This document shows positions 34,933 to 42,905 of a DNA stretch of 64,000 bases, one piece after another (position 1 is the first letter of the stretch; the number at the start of each line of letters is the position of its first letter). The DNA lies in NCBI GenBank assembly GCA_963715895.1, contig OY970284.1, positions 806,001 through 870,000 on the forward strand, in the 5' to 3' direction. A model generated the notes under the pieces. The model saw only the letters and a list, made by a program, of their open reading frames with translations, was not told where the DNA came from and ran no database searches. The position numbers and the translations under genes are program-made. This stretch comes from JADGNZ01 sp963715895 (GTDB lineage: Bacteria > Acidobacteriota > Thermoanaerobaculia > Gp7-AA8).

Positions 34933-37191
34933 ATGTCCAGAATCCTCATCGTGGCCGCGCTCCTCGGCGCGTTGTCTCTCACCATTCCGGCGATCGCAGT
35001 CGAGGTTCGCCTCGGAGCGGAAAAGGAAGTCACCCCGCTGGGGATTCTCGGTCCCGCATTCGGGACGCAGGACGGCCCGGTGGTGGCGTCGAATGGTCAC
35101 GATTTCCTGGCCATCTGGCGTGACCAGCGGAGAGGACTGCCGGTCGAGTCTCCGGACCTCTATGCTTCGCGCATCACTCGGGACGGGCAGCCGGTTGACC
35201 GCGGTGGACATCGGATCGCCGAAAAGGTCTTTGCTCCGCTGGTGATCGCCTTTAATGGCAGTGAATACCTCGCATGCTATGTGGCGGACGAGCATCTCGT
35301 TTCGCAGCGTCTTGACGAAAACGGTGTACCGATCGCCCCTCCCACAGACCTCGGTCTTTTCACCAAGCCTCTCTTTCTAAGCCCGAGCAGTTCCGGCTAT
35401 CTCCTCGTCGGGGGGAGAGACTTCGATACGCCGACCCCGCTCACGACCGCGTTGCTGCTCGATCGCGCCGGAGTCCCGTTGGGGACGACGATGACCTTGA
35501 ACGGAAGAGCGAAAGCAGCCGGCGCCCGCAACGATGGCTACGCGATCGTCTCCATCACGAGTTTCTATCGGGCTCCGTTCCTGTACGTCGTGCCCGTCCT
35601 TTACACGATCAACGCGTCCGGCAGCGCGACCGAACAGCGGCTCCCTACGATCCAGTACTCGGACAGCGTGCTGTTGACCGCGGCGCTCTCACCGGACGCC
35701 ATTCTGATCGGATGGAATCTCTTCGGACCTCGGAAAGGCGGGTACCTGCTCGCCGGCTACGACGGCCGGACCATTCGCGAGGCTACAACGATCGCTGACT
35801 TGCGGCTGTCGGACAGTCCAACCTCATCGGCGGCGCTGTGGGATGGCCATGAGTTTCTCGTTGCCTTCAACGACTGTCTCCGACCGGCGATGGCGTTTCG
35901 GATCAGCTCCGATGGATCACTTCTCGACGCGCGGCCGCTCCGGCATCCCTGGCATGGGAGCTCTTTCGGCTTTGCCTCGGAGAATGGCGTCGGCATCGTC
36001 GTCTGGCCCGACGACCGGTTTGGCGGAGTGGACATCGTGGCGAGGACGTTCACCAGCGTCGATTCCCTGCTGTCGGCGCCCATCGATCAGGCCAGTCTCA
36101 TCTCGTGGTCGGCAGCCGCGCAGACCGATGTCCAGGCCGCTCATTCTGGAAATCACCAGATCATGGCATGGTTGGATCAGCACGAAGATACTCGCTATGA
36201 TCGAATCCTTGCCTACGTGGATGACGTTCCCATCGAGATCGGACGATCGACGTCCTCGATCCGTGTGTTCCGGCCGGCAGTGGCCGCGTCAGGAAGCCAG
36301 TTTCTCATCGTCTGGTACGAAGAGGACGTTTCCGGATTTTTCCGCGTGCTCGCGAAACGGGTAACACTCGACGGAAGGGTTCTCGATTTCTCGCCGATTC
36401 CTCTTTTGACAAACAGCCTGCTTCCGGCGGCAAGGGCCGCGATCGCCTCTGACGGCTCGATGTTTCTCGTGAGTTGGACTTCAGATCGCGTGTACACCGC
36501 GCGGCTGTCCGATCAGGGCACGCTGCTAAGCCTTTCCAGTTTCCTGGGGCTTGGGACTTTCGGAAGCATTCGAGGCTTCAACGGAGGAGATGCGATCCAG
36601 GCCGCATGGACCGGGACAAGTTTCTTTGTCGGCTATAGCCTTATTCGCTCGTGCAACCCGCCCTGCAAATCGGCAGGTATCGGTGGTTTGCCGTCCGGCA
36701 AGCCGCAGGTGCTGTTCGATTCCGTCGATTCCACTGATCACGGCGACGTTGCGATGGCAATGGCCTACGGCGCGGGCCGGATAACGTTCGTCTGGTCACC
36801 TCCGGGATCTGCACTCGGCGTGGCGCAGACAACCGCCGACGGGACGCCGCTGACCGGGCCGCGAAGCGAACTGATTTTGTCGAATCCGTCCTGCGTGCAG
36901 AATCCAGCCATCGCCTGGGACGGCGCGGAGATGGTTGTCGCATGGATCGATCAATGCGCCAAGACCGTGCAGGCTGTCCGGCTCAACCAATTCGGCGATA
37001 CCATCGAGCCTCCATTCGATGTTGCCAGCGATGTTCTCGGTCATGGCCCCTCGGTGGTGCCAACATCTGACGGCGTAACCATCCTCTATGACCGGTCTGA
37101 CGAGACCAACACCGGTGTGCCGCGAGCGTTCGAACGCTCGTTGGCGCGTCTGCCGGCAGCGACACCCCGCCGGCAAAGCGCTAGTCATTGA
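34933..37191 (+). CDS. Large secreted protein of unknown function, repeat-containing
   Basis: 752 residues from the ATG at 34933 (MSRILIVAALLGALSLTIPA signal peptide). The body has repeated units of the form 'vvasnGhdFLaiWrD.R' (for example APVIAFNGSEYLACYV-type and GSQFLIVWYEEDVSG), seen in bacterial exported proteins annotated only by their beta-propeller/FG-GAP-like character. Several 'W.D.R' turns recur about every 50-60 residues. No catalytic residues were recognised. A fragment with a nearly identical start follows at 37197. Confidence 0.7.
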   Translation: MSRILIVAALLGALSLTIPAIAVEVRLGAEKEVTPLGILGPAFGTQDGPVVASNGHDFLAIWRDQRRGLPVESPDLYASRITRDGQPVDRGGHRIAEKVFAPLVIAFNGSEYLACYVADEHLVSQRLDENGVPIAPPTDLGLFTKPLFLSPSSSGYLLVGGRDFDTPTPLTTALLLDRAGVPLGTTMTLNGRAKAAGARNDGYAIVSITSFYRAPFLYVVPVLYTINASGSATEQRLPTIQYSDSVLLTAALSPDAILIGWNLFGPRKGGYLLAGYDGRTIREATTIADLRLSDSPTSSAALWDGHEFLVAFNDCLRPAMAFRISSDGSLLDARPLRHPWHGSSFGFASENGVGIVVWPDDRFGGVDIVARTFTSVDSLLSAPIDQASLISWSAAAQTDVQAAHSGNHQIMAWLDQHEDTRYDRILAYVDDVPIEIGRSTSSIRVFRPAVAASGSQFLIVWYEEDVSGFFRVLAKRVTLDGRVLDFSPIPLLTNSLLPAARAAIASDGSMFLVSWTSDRVYTARLSDQGTLLSLSSFLGLGTFGSIRGFNGGDAIQAAWTGTSFFVGYSLIRSCNPPCKSAGIGGLPSGKPQVLFDSVDSTDHGDVAMAMAYGAGRITFVWSPPGSALGVAQTTADGTPLTGPRSELILSNPSCVQNPAIAWDGAEMVVAWIDQCAKTVQAVRLNQFGDTIEPPFDVASDVLGHGPSVVPTSDGVTILYDRSDETNTGVPRAFERSLARLPAATPRRQSASH

Positions 37192-37196
37192 TTGCC

Positions 37197-37250
37197 ATGT
37201 CCAGAATCCTGATCGCCGTTTCGCTCCTGGCGCGCGTCGTAGTTCGCTGA
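37197..37250 (+). pseudogene. Signal-peptide remnant of a second copy of the 34933 gene
   Basis: ATGTCCAGAATCCT matches exactly the first 14 bases of the gene at 34933, and the encoded MSRILIAVSLLA resembles MSRILIVAALLG, but the frame ends after 17 residues at a TGA. It begins only 5 bp beyond the stop of the intact gene. It looks like the leftover of a tandem duplicate. Confidence 0.6.
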
Positions 37251-37282
37251 TCGTCCGCGGGACGATACACTCACGCCCCCGC

Positions 37283-37726
37283 ATGAACATCGAGCTCCTT
37301 CGCGCCGACGTTTCCTCTCTGAAGGTCGACGCCATCATCAACCCGGCCTCGGCGAGCAAACCGGTGGCGGATTTCGGGCCGGTGCCGGTGGGGCACGCGG
37401 TCGTCACCAGCGGCGGCAACGTCCTTTGCAAGTTCGTCATCCATGCCATCGTCCCGCGCAACGGGGACGGCGACGAAGACGCGAAGCTGCGGAACGCCAT
37501 GTGGGCGGCGCTCAAGCGCGCCGAGGAGCTGGCGATTGCCTCTGTGGCCATGCCGCCGGTGCCGGGATCCTTCGGATTTGAAACGGGACGCTGCTCACGC
37601 GTGCTGATATCGACCACGCTGGACTTCCGGCCGCACGCACGTTCGTTGCAGCGTGTCGTCTTCTGCGCGTTCAGCGAGGACGCCTACGGCGAGCTCAGGG
37701 TCGCGCTCGAGGAGCAGAAGGATTGA
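37283..37726 (+). CDS. Compact macro-domain protein
   Basis: 147 residues from the ATG at 37283 (MNIELLRADVSSLKVDAIIN). ADVSSLKVDAIINPAS and GHAVVTSGGNVLCKFVIHAI correspond to the 'GDIt...vDaIVNaAN' and 'G.a.iT.G..L....IHavgP' elements of macro domains. The usual GGGVDGAIH loop between them is replaced by a short segment (KPVADFGPVPV), so classical ADP-ribose coordination is reduced or altered. It overlaps the next gene (TTGA at 37723-37726). Confidence 0.75.
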   Translation: MNIELLRADVSSLKVDAIINPASASKPVADFGPVPVGHAVVTSGGNVLCKFVIHAIVPRNGDGDEDAKLRNAMWAALKRAEELAIASVAMPPVPGSFGFETGRCSRVLISTTLDFRPHARSLQRVVFCAFSEDAYGELRVALEEQKD

Positions 37727-38442
37727 TTCCCCCAGGCCAGATCGTCGTCATCGGCGATTCACACATCGGACTCTCGGAAGGAAACGAAACGCCGATTCTG
37801 TCGTGGCTCGATCGATTGGCAGCGCTTCGGCCGCGCGCGCTTTACCTCAACGGGGATCTCTTTCACTACCTCATCGCCCATCCAAAGTTCTATACGTCGT
37901 CTGTCGCAAACGTCTTCGCCCGCTTCCGCGAGCTGCGCGACGGCGGCATGCCGATTCACTACGTCGAAGGGAACCGTGACTTCTTCCTCCGAGGCTCGTT
38001 CGCCGAGGAGTCCGTCACGGACGTTTCGATCGAGTACGAGATCGATGCCGGTGACCGGAAATACCTGATCATCCACGGCGACATGATCAACGACCGCGAC
38101 CTGCCCTATCGCTTCTGGCGATTTGCCTCGAAGAATGCGGCGTCGCGATTCGCACTGCGGTTCATCCCGAAGAAAACAGCGCGGAAGTTCGTCGACAGCA
38201 TCGAGGGCCGGCTGTCCGATTCAAACTTCAAACACAAGGCGGAGCTCCCCCTCAAGCAGATGGCCGCCTATGCGCAGTCACGCGGCGTGGAAGGCTTCAC
38301 CCACGTCGTCTTCGGCCATTTCCACGAAAAGCTCGTGCTGCCCGGTCAGACCACAGTCACGGTATTGCCGGCCTGGTACGAAACGGGGGAGGCGATGGCC
38401 ATCGACCCCAAGTCCGGGGAGTTTTCATGGCTGAAAGTTTAA
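37723..38442 (+). CDS. Calcineurin-like phosphoesterase, UDP-2,3-diacylglucosamine hydrolase (LpxH)-like
   Basis: 239 residues; the TTG start overlaps the macro-domain stop, suggesting coupled translation. Metallophosphoesterase motifs are in order: VVIGDSHIGL, LYLNGDLFHYLI, VEGNRDFFLRG, YLIIHGDMIN and VVFGHFHEKLVL. The length and the D-S-H / GNRDF / R-F layout are like LpxH, which cleaves UDP-2,3-diacylglucosamine in lipid A synthesis. Without other lpx genes nearby the LpxH assignment is probable, not certain. Confidence 0.8.
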   Translation: MIPPGQIVVIGDSHIGLSEGNETPILSWLDRLAALRPRALYLNGDLFHYLIAHPKFYTSSVANVFARFRELRDGGMPIHYVEGNRDFFLRGSFAEESVTDVSIEYEIDAGDRKYLIIHGDMINDRDLPYRFWRFASKNAASRFALRFIPKKTARKFVDSIEGRLSDSNFKHKAELPLKQMAAYAQSRGVEGFTHVVFGHFHEKLVLPGQTTVTVLPAWYETGEAMAIDPKSGEFSWLKV

Positions 38443-38448
38443 GAATCG

Positions 38449-38546
38449 GAATGTTGAATGCTGAATGTTCAGTGTTGAATGTTGAATGAAACGAATCACA
38501 AGCAGGCATTCAACACTCAACATTGAACATTCGACATTCAACATTC
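38449..38546. repeat. Long inverted repeat built from TGTTGAATG-type words
   Basis: A 40-bp left arm (38449-38488) and a 40-bp right arm (38507-38546) are reverse complements at about 36 of 40 positions, separated by 18 nt. Each arm itself consists of four to five degenerate copies of an 8-9-nt word (ATGTTGA/ATGCTGA/TGTTCAG). It fills the gap between the LpxH-like and PhnP-like genes and could act as an RNA hairpin. Confidence 0.85.
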
Positions 38547-38564
38547 GCTTTTGACTCTCCAGAA

Positions 38565-39326
38565 ATGCGAGTCACCTTTCTCGGATCCGGTACCTCCACC
38601 GGCGTTCCCGTCGTCGGTTGCTCTTGTGCCGTCTGCACGTCAGCCGATCCGCGGAACAAGCGGCTGCGTCAGTCGGTGAAGGTCGAGATGGCAGGGAAGC
38701 ATTTTCTGATCGATACGTCGCCCGATCTGCGTCTGCAGCTTCTCAAGTTCCCGATCCCGCGGCTCGATTTCGTGCTCTTTACACACTCGCACTCCGATCA
38801 CCTCATGGGGCTCGACGACATCCGGCCTTTCAACTTCCGGCAGCACGAAGCCATCCAGGCGTTTGCCAATCCGATGACGGCGGCGGCGATCCGCCGCGCA
38901 TTCAGCTACATCTGGTCCGACTCGCAGATCGGCGGCGGCAAGCCGCAGCTCGACCTGATCGAGATCGACGGGCCGTTCGTGCATGAGGGCATCGCCATCA
39001 CCCCGCTGCCCGTCGAGCACGGCGATTGGACGATCCTCGGATTTCGTATCGGTGGATTTGCTTACATCACCGATACCAACGGCATCCCGGAGGCGACGAT
39101 GCGCCTGCTGGACGGCGTCGAGATTCTTGCTCTCGACGGCCTGCGCATCTCGCCGCGGCACCCAACGCATTTCGTGATCGACGAAGCCGTCGCCGCCGCA
39201 AAGCAGATCAACGCACGCGAAACATGGCTGATCCACCTGACGCACGAGGTCGATCATGCCGCCGTCGAGGCGACGCTCCCTGCCGGCATACGGCTGGCGT
39301 ATGACGGGCTGGTCCTGGAGCTCTGA
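38565..39326 (+). CDS. Metallo-beta-lactamase-fold hydrolase, PhnP-like
   Basis: 253 residues from the ATG at 38565 (MRVTFLGSGTSTGVPVVGCS). The first loop plus C-S-C-A-V-C resembles the cysteine-containing N-terminus of PhnP/phosphoribosyl cyclic phosphodiesterases. The metal site is FTHSHSDHLMGLDDI (HxHxDH), followed by VEHGDWTILGFRI, YITDTNGIPEAT and WLIHLTHEVDH. It probably hydrolyses a cyclic phosphodiester. The aroA start is 2 bp downstream, so the two are probably co-transcribed. Confidence 0.88.
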   Translation: MRVTFLGSGTSTGVPVVGCSCAVCTSADPRNKRLRQSVKVEMAGKHFLIDTSPDLRLQLLKFPIPRLDFVLFTHSHSDHLMGLDDIRPFNFRQHEAIQAFANPMTAAAIRRAFSYIWSDSQIGGGKPQLDLIEIDGPFVHEGIAITPLPVEHGDWTILGFRIGGFAYITDTNGIPEATMRLLDGVEILALDGLRISPRHPTHFVIDEAVAAAKQINARETWLIHLTHEVDHAAVEATLPAGIRLAYDGLVLEL

Positions 39327-39328
39327 CG

Positions 39329-40588
39329 ATGAGATCGATCCCAAAACGCGACCACCTCAACGCCACGGTGACGGCCCCTCCCTCCAAGTCTTATTCCGTT
39401 CGCGCGCTGCTCCTCGGCGCGATGTCCGACGGAACGACCATCATCACCAATTGCCTCGATGCCGACGACACCCGCTACGCGCTCGAAGCGTTGCGGACGA
39501 TCGGATTCCGCATCGACGGCACATTCAAGACCGGCGTCGCCATCGGGCCGCGCGTCAGCATGTCGGCCAACGAGGTACCGGTCTTCATCGGCAACGCCGG
39601 TACGGCCATGCGCTTTCTGACCGGATGGCTGGCATTTACGCCGGGACGATTCATCCTGCAGGGCGAGGCGCGGATGCACGAGCGGCCGATTGGCGACCTG
39701 GTCGAGGTCCTGCTATCGATCGGCGCGGAGGTCGAATACGTCGAGCGCGAGGGATACCCGCCGCTGCGCATCCGAGGAAAAAAGATGCGGGGCGGTTTCG
39801 ACGTCGCCATCGCGGCAGATACATCGAGCCAGTTCGCCTCGTCGCTGATGATGGCCGGCGCTACGCTGCCGGACGGGATCACCCTCCGCCTGACATCGCT
39901 GGCCTCGGCGTCCTACCTCGACATCACCGCGTCGATCCTGGCCGCGTTCGGCGCGGACGTGCAGCGAAACGGCAACGCCGTCCACGTCAGCGCGGCGACG
40001 CTGCAGCGCGCCGAGTACCATGTCGAAGGCGACTACTCGTCGGCGTCGTATTGGTTCGCTGCCGCGGCGGCAACGCGTGGCACGGTCCGCGTGCGCGGCC
40101 TGGCGCATCCCAGCGCACAGGGCGACGCTGCCTTTCTCGAGATACTCGCGGCGATGGGGTGCTCGGTGAACTACGCGGACGAGATCACCGTCACCAGAAC
40201 GGAAGAGCTGCGCGGTGGGCGCTTCGACTGCAACTCCTCCCCCGATCTCGTACCGACGCTTGCCGCGATCGCGCCGCTTGCGTCGTCGCCGGTCGAGATC
40301 GTCAACGTGGCCAACCTCCGCGTCAAAGAGTCGGACCGCCTGGCTACCGTGACGTCGGAGCTCCGCCGCCTCGGCGCGACCGTCGAGGAACGGCCAGACT
40401 CGCTGCTCATTCAGCCCGGATGGTCATCGGATCCCGCGACTATTGAAACGCACAACGACCACCGCATCGCCATGGCCTTCGCCATCGCAGGCCTGGCGCG
40501 GGGCAACGTCACCATCGCTGACGAGCAGGTGGTATCGAAGTCGTACCCGCGGTTCTGGAAGACCCTGGACGAGATTTTGTCGTCGTGA
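39329..40588 (+). CDS. aroA: 3-phosphoshikimate 1-carboxyvinyltransferase (EPSP synthase)
   Basis: 419 residues. It transfers the enolpyruvyl group from PEP to shikimate-3-phosphate in aromatic amino acid synthesis. Motifs are APPSKSYSVRALLLGAMSDG, GNAGTAMRFLTGW (PEP-binding), MHERPIGDLVEVL, SSQFASSLMMAG, RVKESDRLATV and THNDHRIAMAFAIAGL. Length is normal for the family. It directly follows the PhnP-like gene. Confidence 0.96.
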   Translation: MRSIPKRDHLNATVTAPPSKSYSVRALLLGAMSDGTTIITNCLDADDTRYALEALRTIGFRIDGTFKTGVAIGPRVSMSANEVPVFIGNAGTAMRFLTGWLAFTPGRFILQGEARMHERPIGDLVEVLLSIGAEVEYVEREGYPPLRIRGKKMRGGFDVAIAADTSSQFASSLMMAGATLPDGITLRLTSLASASYLDITASILAAFGADVQRNGNAVHVSAATLQRAEYHVEGDYSSASYWFAAAAATRGTVRVRGLAHPSAQGDAAFLEILAAMGCSVNYADEITVTRTEELRGGRFDCNSSPDLVPTLAAIAPLASSPVEIVNVANLRVKESDRLATVTSELRRLGATVEERPDSLLIQPGWSSDPATIETHNDHRIAMAFAIAGLARGNVTIADEQVVSKSYPRFWKTLDEILSS

Positions 40589-40590
40589 TG

Positions 40591-41052
40591 CTATTTCGGC
40601 AGCGGCATGTCCGAATTGAAGATGTCTTCCACCGCCCACCAGCGGCCGTCCGTCTTCTTCCACATCACCAGGTACTTGCCCTTGTCCTTGATGGTCTCTT
40701 CGCCGGCCGGCGTAATCGACAGGTCGTAGTGGCCCATCTCCACGGCAACGTTTCCCGATTGCGTCACATTGTCGGAGGTGAGAGTCAGATCGATGGCGCC
40801 GGCGGCGAACAGCTCGACCCAGAATTTTCGGATGGCATCGCGGCCGTGAAGAGCGGGCAGGTTGGGCGCCATCGCTACGGCGTCAGGCGCGTAGTAGTTG
40901 TCAACGATGGCCTGCGCGTTTGCCGCATGGACGTTTGTGGATACTTCGCTATTCGCGCGGCGGATGCCCGCTTCGGCGTCGTTTGAAGCCGTCTTCGCTG
41001 AGGCATCGGCAGCGAGCACGACAAGAGCAGCTACCAAAAACAATCTCTTCAT
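40591..41052 (-). CDS. Secreted SnoaL/DUF4440-like (NTF2-fold) protein
   Basis: 153 residues with a signal peptide (KRLFLVAALVVLAADASAKT). The mature domain AGIRRANSEVSTNVHAANAQ, then VDNYYAPDAVAMAPNLPALH and GRDAIRKFWVELFAAG, is the typical NTF2-like/DUF4440 fold used in small ligand-binding or cyclase-like proteins. Catalytic activity cannot be inferred. It is convergent with aroA, 2 bp from its stop. Confidence 0.85.
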   Translation of the reverse strand: MKRLFLVAALVVLAADASAKTASNDAEAGIRRANSEVSTNVHAANAQAIVDNYYAPDAVAMAPNLPALHGRDAIRKFWVELFAAGAIDLTLTSDNVTQSGNVAVEMGHYDLSITPAGEETIKDKGKYLVMWKKTDGRWWAVEDIFNSDMPLPK

Positions 41053-41093
41053 GACTCCCCCTCGCTTTCATTACGTTTGCCGAAGGCGAATGG

Positions 41094-41537
41094 ATGACTA
41101 GAATAGGCGTCATGCACCCCCTACGTCCGGCAGTCGCGACCGCAATCGTGTTCCTGGTCACTTCCTCGATCATGGCCTGCCACAGCCCGACGTCGCCAAA
41201 CGACTCGGCGACGGTCACCGAGCACGGACGCCTTTCCGGTATCGTCACGATCGGCCCGAACTGCCCCGGACCGGAGACGACGAATCCCTGCCCAACGCCG
41301 CCGTCGGCTTACGCCGCGCGCAAGATCCTGGTCTACAACGAGGCGAAGACGAATCTCCTCTTCACGGTCGACATCGATTCGCAGGGCGCCTACCTAATCG
41401 ATCTCACGCCGGCGAGGTACATGGTCGATCTCAAGCCAAACGGCGTCGATCACACATCCGATCTGCCGCAGGTCGTCGAGATCAAGGCAAACACCGTCAC
41501 GAGCATCAACGTGAACATCGATACCGGCATCCGGTAG
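41094..41537 (+). CDS. Small lipoprotein with a carboxypeptidase-regulatory-like fold
   Basis: 147 residues from ATG 41094; ATG 41112 is an equally plausible start. The hydrophobic leader ends in SSIMAC, a lipobox. The mature part (GRLSGIVTIGPNCPGPETTN to NTVTSINVNIDTGIR) has four cysteines overall, including NCPGPE..NPCPTPP, and a YLIDLTPARYMVDLKP strand pair, the Ig-like prealbumin pattern found in small secreted bacterial proteins. Function unknown. Confidence 0.7.
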   Translation: MTRIGVMHPLRPAVATAIVFLVTSSIMACHSPTSPNDSATVTEHGRLSGIVTIGPNCPGPETTNPCPTPPSAYAARKILVYNEAKTNLLFTVDIDSQGAYLIDLTPARYMVDLKPNGVDHTSDLPQVVEIKANTVTSINVNIDTGIR

Positions 41538-41602
41538 CCGGCACGGCCGGCGGCGTTGGTTGCCCAAGGCCCGCCACCATCTCGTCAAGGAAAACCATGC
41601 CG
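41537..41602 (+). repeat. Dispersed GC-rich repeat, copy C
   Basis: It starts at the last base of the preceding stop codon with GCCGGCACGGCCGGC, then GGTTGCCCAAGGCCCGCC, and continues with TCTCGTCAAGGAAAACCATG. Copy D, 79 bp downstream, has the same order, so the repeat unit may be about 65 bp rather than 45 bp. Confidence 0.8.
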
Positions 41603-41615
41603 CGCGCACGGCACG

Positions 41616-41683
41616 GGCCGGCACGGCAGGCGTCACTGGTTGCCCAAGGCTCCGCCGCCTTTTCGTCAAGGGACAACCATCCG
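41616..41683 (+). repeat. Dispersed GC-rich repeat, copy D
   Basis: It reads GGCCGGCACGGCAGGCGTCA, then TGGTTGCCCAAGGCTCCGCC, and ends TTTCGTCAAGGGACAACCAT. It forms a direct tandem pair with copy C in the gap before the SWIB gene. Confidence 0.8.
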
Positions 41684-41704
41684 CACCGACGGCAACATGA
41701 AAAA

Positions 41705-41724
41705 GGCCGGCGGTTACGCCGGCC
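41705..41724 (-). terminator. Terminator of the SWIB gene
   Basis: A perfect 8-bp stem, GGCCGGCG (41705-41712) with CGCCGGCC (41717-41724), has a GTTA loop. Read on the minus strand it is followed by TTTTTCATG. It is 20 bp beyond the stop of the gene at 41744-42016. Confidence 0.8.
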
Positions 41725-41743
41725 TCGTTCGGTCGCGTGAGAG

Positions 41744-42016
41744 CTAGGCTTTCAGGTGCTTGCTGACGAGAGCAGTCATCTCGAACATCGAGACCTGCTT
41801 TTTGCCGTTGAAGATCTTCAGCAGCTTGTCGTCTGCGTTGATCATCCGCTTGTTCGTCTTGTCCTGAAGGCCCTTGGCCTTGATGTAGTCCCACACGCGC
41901 TTGGTGACTTCGCTGCGGGGGATCGGCTTGTCGCCGACGATTGCGGCCAGATCGCTGCTCGGGGTGACTTCTGCGGCCAGACCTTTGCCGCCGCTCTTCT
42001 TGCTCGTTGTCGCCAT
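41744..42016 (-). CDS. SWIB/MDM2-domain protein
   Basis: 90 residues. After a basic N-terminus (TTSKKSGGKGLAAEV) the SWIB fold follows: DLAAIVGDKPIPRSEVTKRV, WDYIKAKGLQDKTNKRMINA, DDKLLKIFNGKKQVSMFEMT and ALVSKHLKA. SWIB domains are common in eukaryotic chromatin remodelling proteins and also occur as stand-alone proteins or topoisomerase fusions in some bacteria such as chlamydiae. A nucleoid or DNA-related role is likely but unproven. It carries its own terminator; upstream is a 170-bp gap shared with the ABC operon. Confidence 0.9.
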   Translation of the reverse strand: MATTSKKSGGKGLAAEVTPSSDLAAIVGDKPIPRSEVTKRVWDYIKAKGLQDKTNKRMINADDKLLKIFNGKKQVSMFEMTALVSKHLKA

Positions 42017-42185
42017 CAGTATTTCCTCTCCTACTACGTTTTCGCGCGATTGTGCGCTACTGCACTCTAGCGCGTCAAACGTCGATTTTCGGTCGGTGTG
42101 CCGAAAGTCATGGTTGGCAGACCGTCTTCCGGCACATGTGCATCTCCTGTCCGCCGCCTAGATTGCGAGTGCAAAGGAGATGCTA

Positions 42186-42893
42186 ATGCACCAGCAACCA
42201 CTCGTCCGGCTGACCGATGTGGCCCGAACCTACCCCCTGGGACGTGTCCACGTCCGCGCACTCACCGGCGTCTCGCTGGAGGTGAACCGCGGCGACTTTC
42301 TCGCGCTGGCCGGTCCTTCCGGCAGCGGTAAAACGACGCTGCTCAACCTCATCGGTTGTATCGACAAGCCCGACAGCGGACGCATCGTCATCGACGGCGT
42401 CGACGTCACACCCGTGCCGCTGCACCGCCTGGCCGCCACCCGCCGCGACACGCTCGGCTTCATCTTCCAGACCTTCAACCTCATCCCGGTCCTGACGGCG
42501 TATGAGAACGTCGAGTACCCGCTACTGCTGCAACACCTCCCGGCGGCGAAACGGCGCGATCGCGTCCGCTACTGGCTCGAACAGGTCGGTTTGAGCGATC
42601 AAGCACGACAGCGGCCCGACCAGCTCTCCGGCGGCCAGCGTCAGCGCGTAGCCATCGCCAGGGCCATGGCCGGCGAGCCGAAGCTCGTCCTCGCCGACGA
42701 GCCGACCGCGAACCTCGATTCCGTCACCGCGGGAAAAATCCTCGATCTGGTCGAGGAGCTCAACGCCGAGACCCACTGCACCTTCATCTTCGCGACGCAC
42801 GACCCTGCGCTCATGGCCCGTGCGCGCCGCTGCGTACGCATGCACGACGGCGACATCGTCACCGAGCCGCGGCTCGAAGCCCGCGCCTCATAA
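42186..42893 (+). CDS. ABC transporter ATP-binding protein, LolD/MacB type
   Basis: 235 residues. The start at ATG 42186 is chosen because AAGGAG (42174-42179) lies 6 nt upstream; the ATG at 42180 is too close. Walker A is AGPSGSGKTTLLNLI, the Q-loop is FIFQTFNLIP, the signature motif is LSGGQRQRVAIARAM, Walker B is LVLADEPTANLDS, and the switch histidine is in FATHDP. This subfamily powers mechanotransmission exporters for lipoproteins or small molecules. It is the first gene of the operon through 47696, with the permease 12 bp downstream. Confidence 0.93.
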   Translation: MHQQPLVRLTDVARTYPLGRVHVRALTGVSLEVNRGDFLALAGPSGSGKTTLLNLIGCIDKPDSGRIVIDGVDVTPVPLHRLAATRRDTLGFIFQTFNLIPVLTAYENVEYPLLLQHLPAAKRRDRVRYWLEQVGLSDQARQRPDQLSGGQRQRVAIARAMAGEPKLVLADEPTANLDSVTAGKILDLVEELNAETHCTFIFATHDPALMARARRCVRMHDGDIVTEPRLEARAS

Positions 42894-42905
42894 GGAACGA
42901 ATCCG

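Noticed and set aside
33832..35295. 487-codon frame opposite the dnaJ-like gene
   Set aside because: It mirrors the dnaJ-like gene and the start of the 34933 gene; no domain and no start signal.
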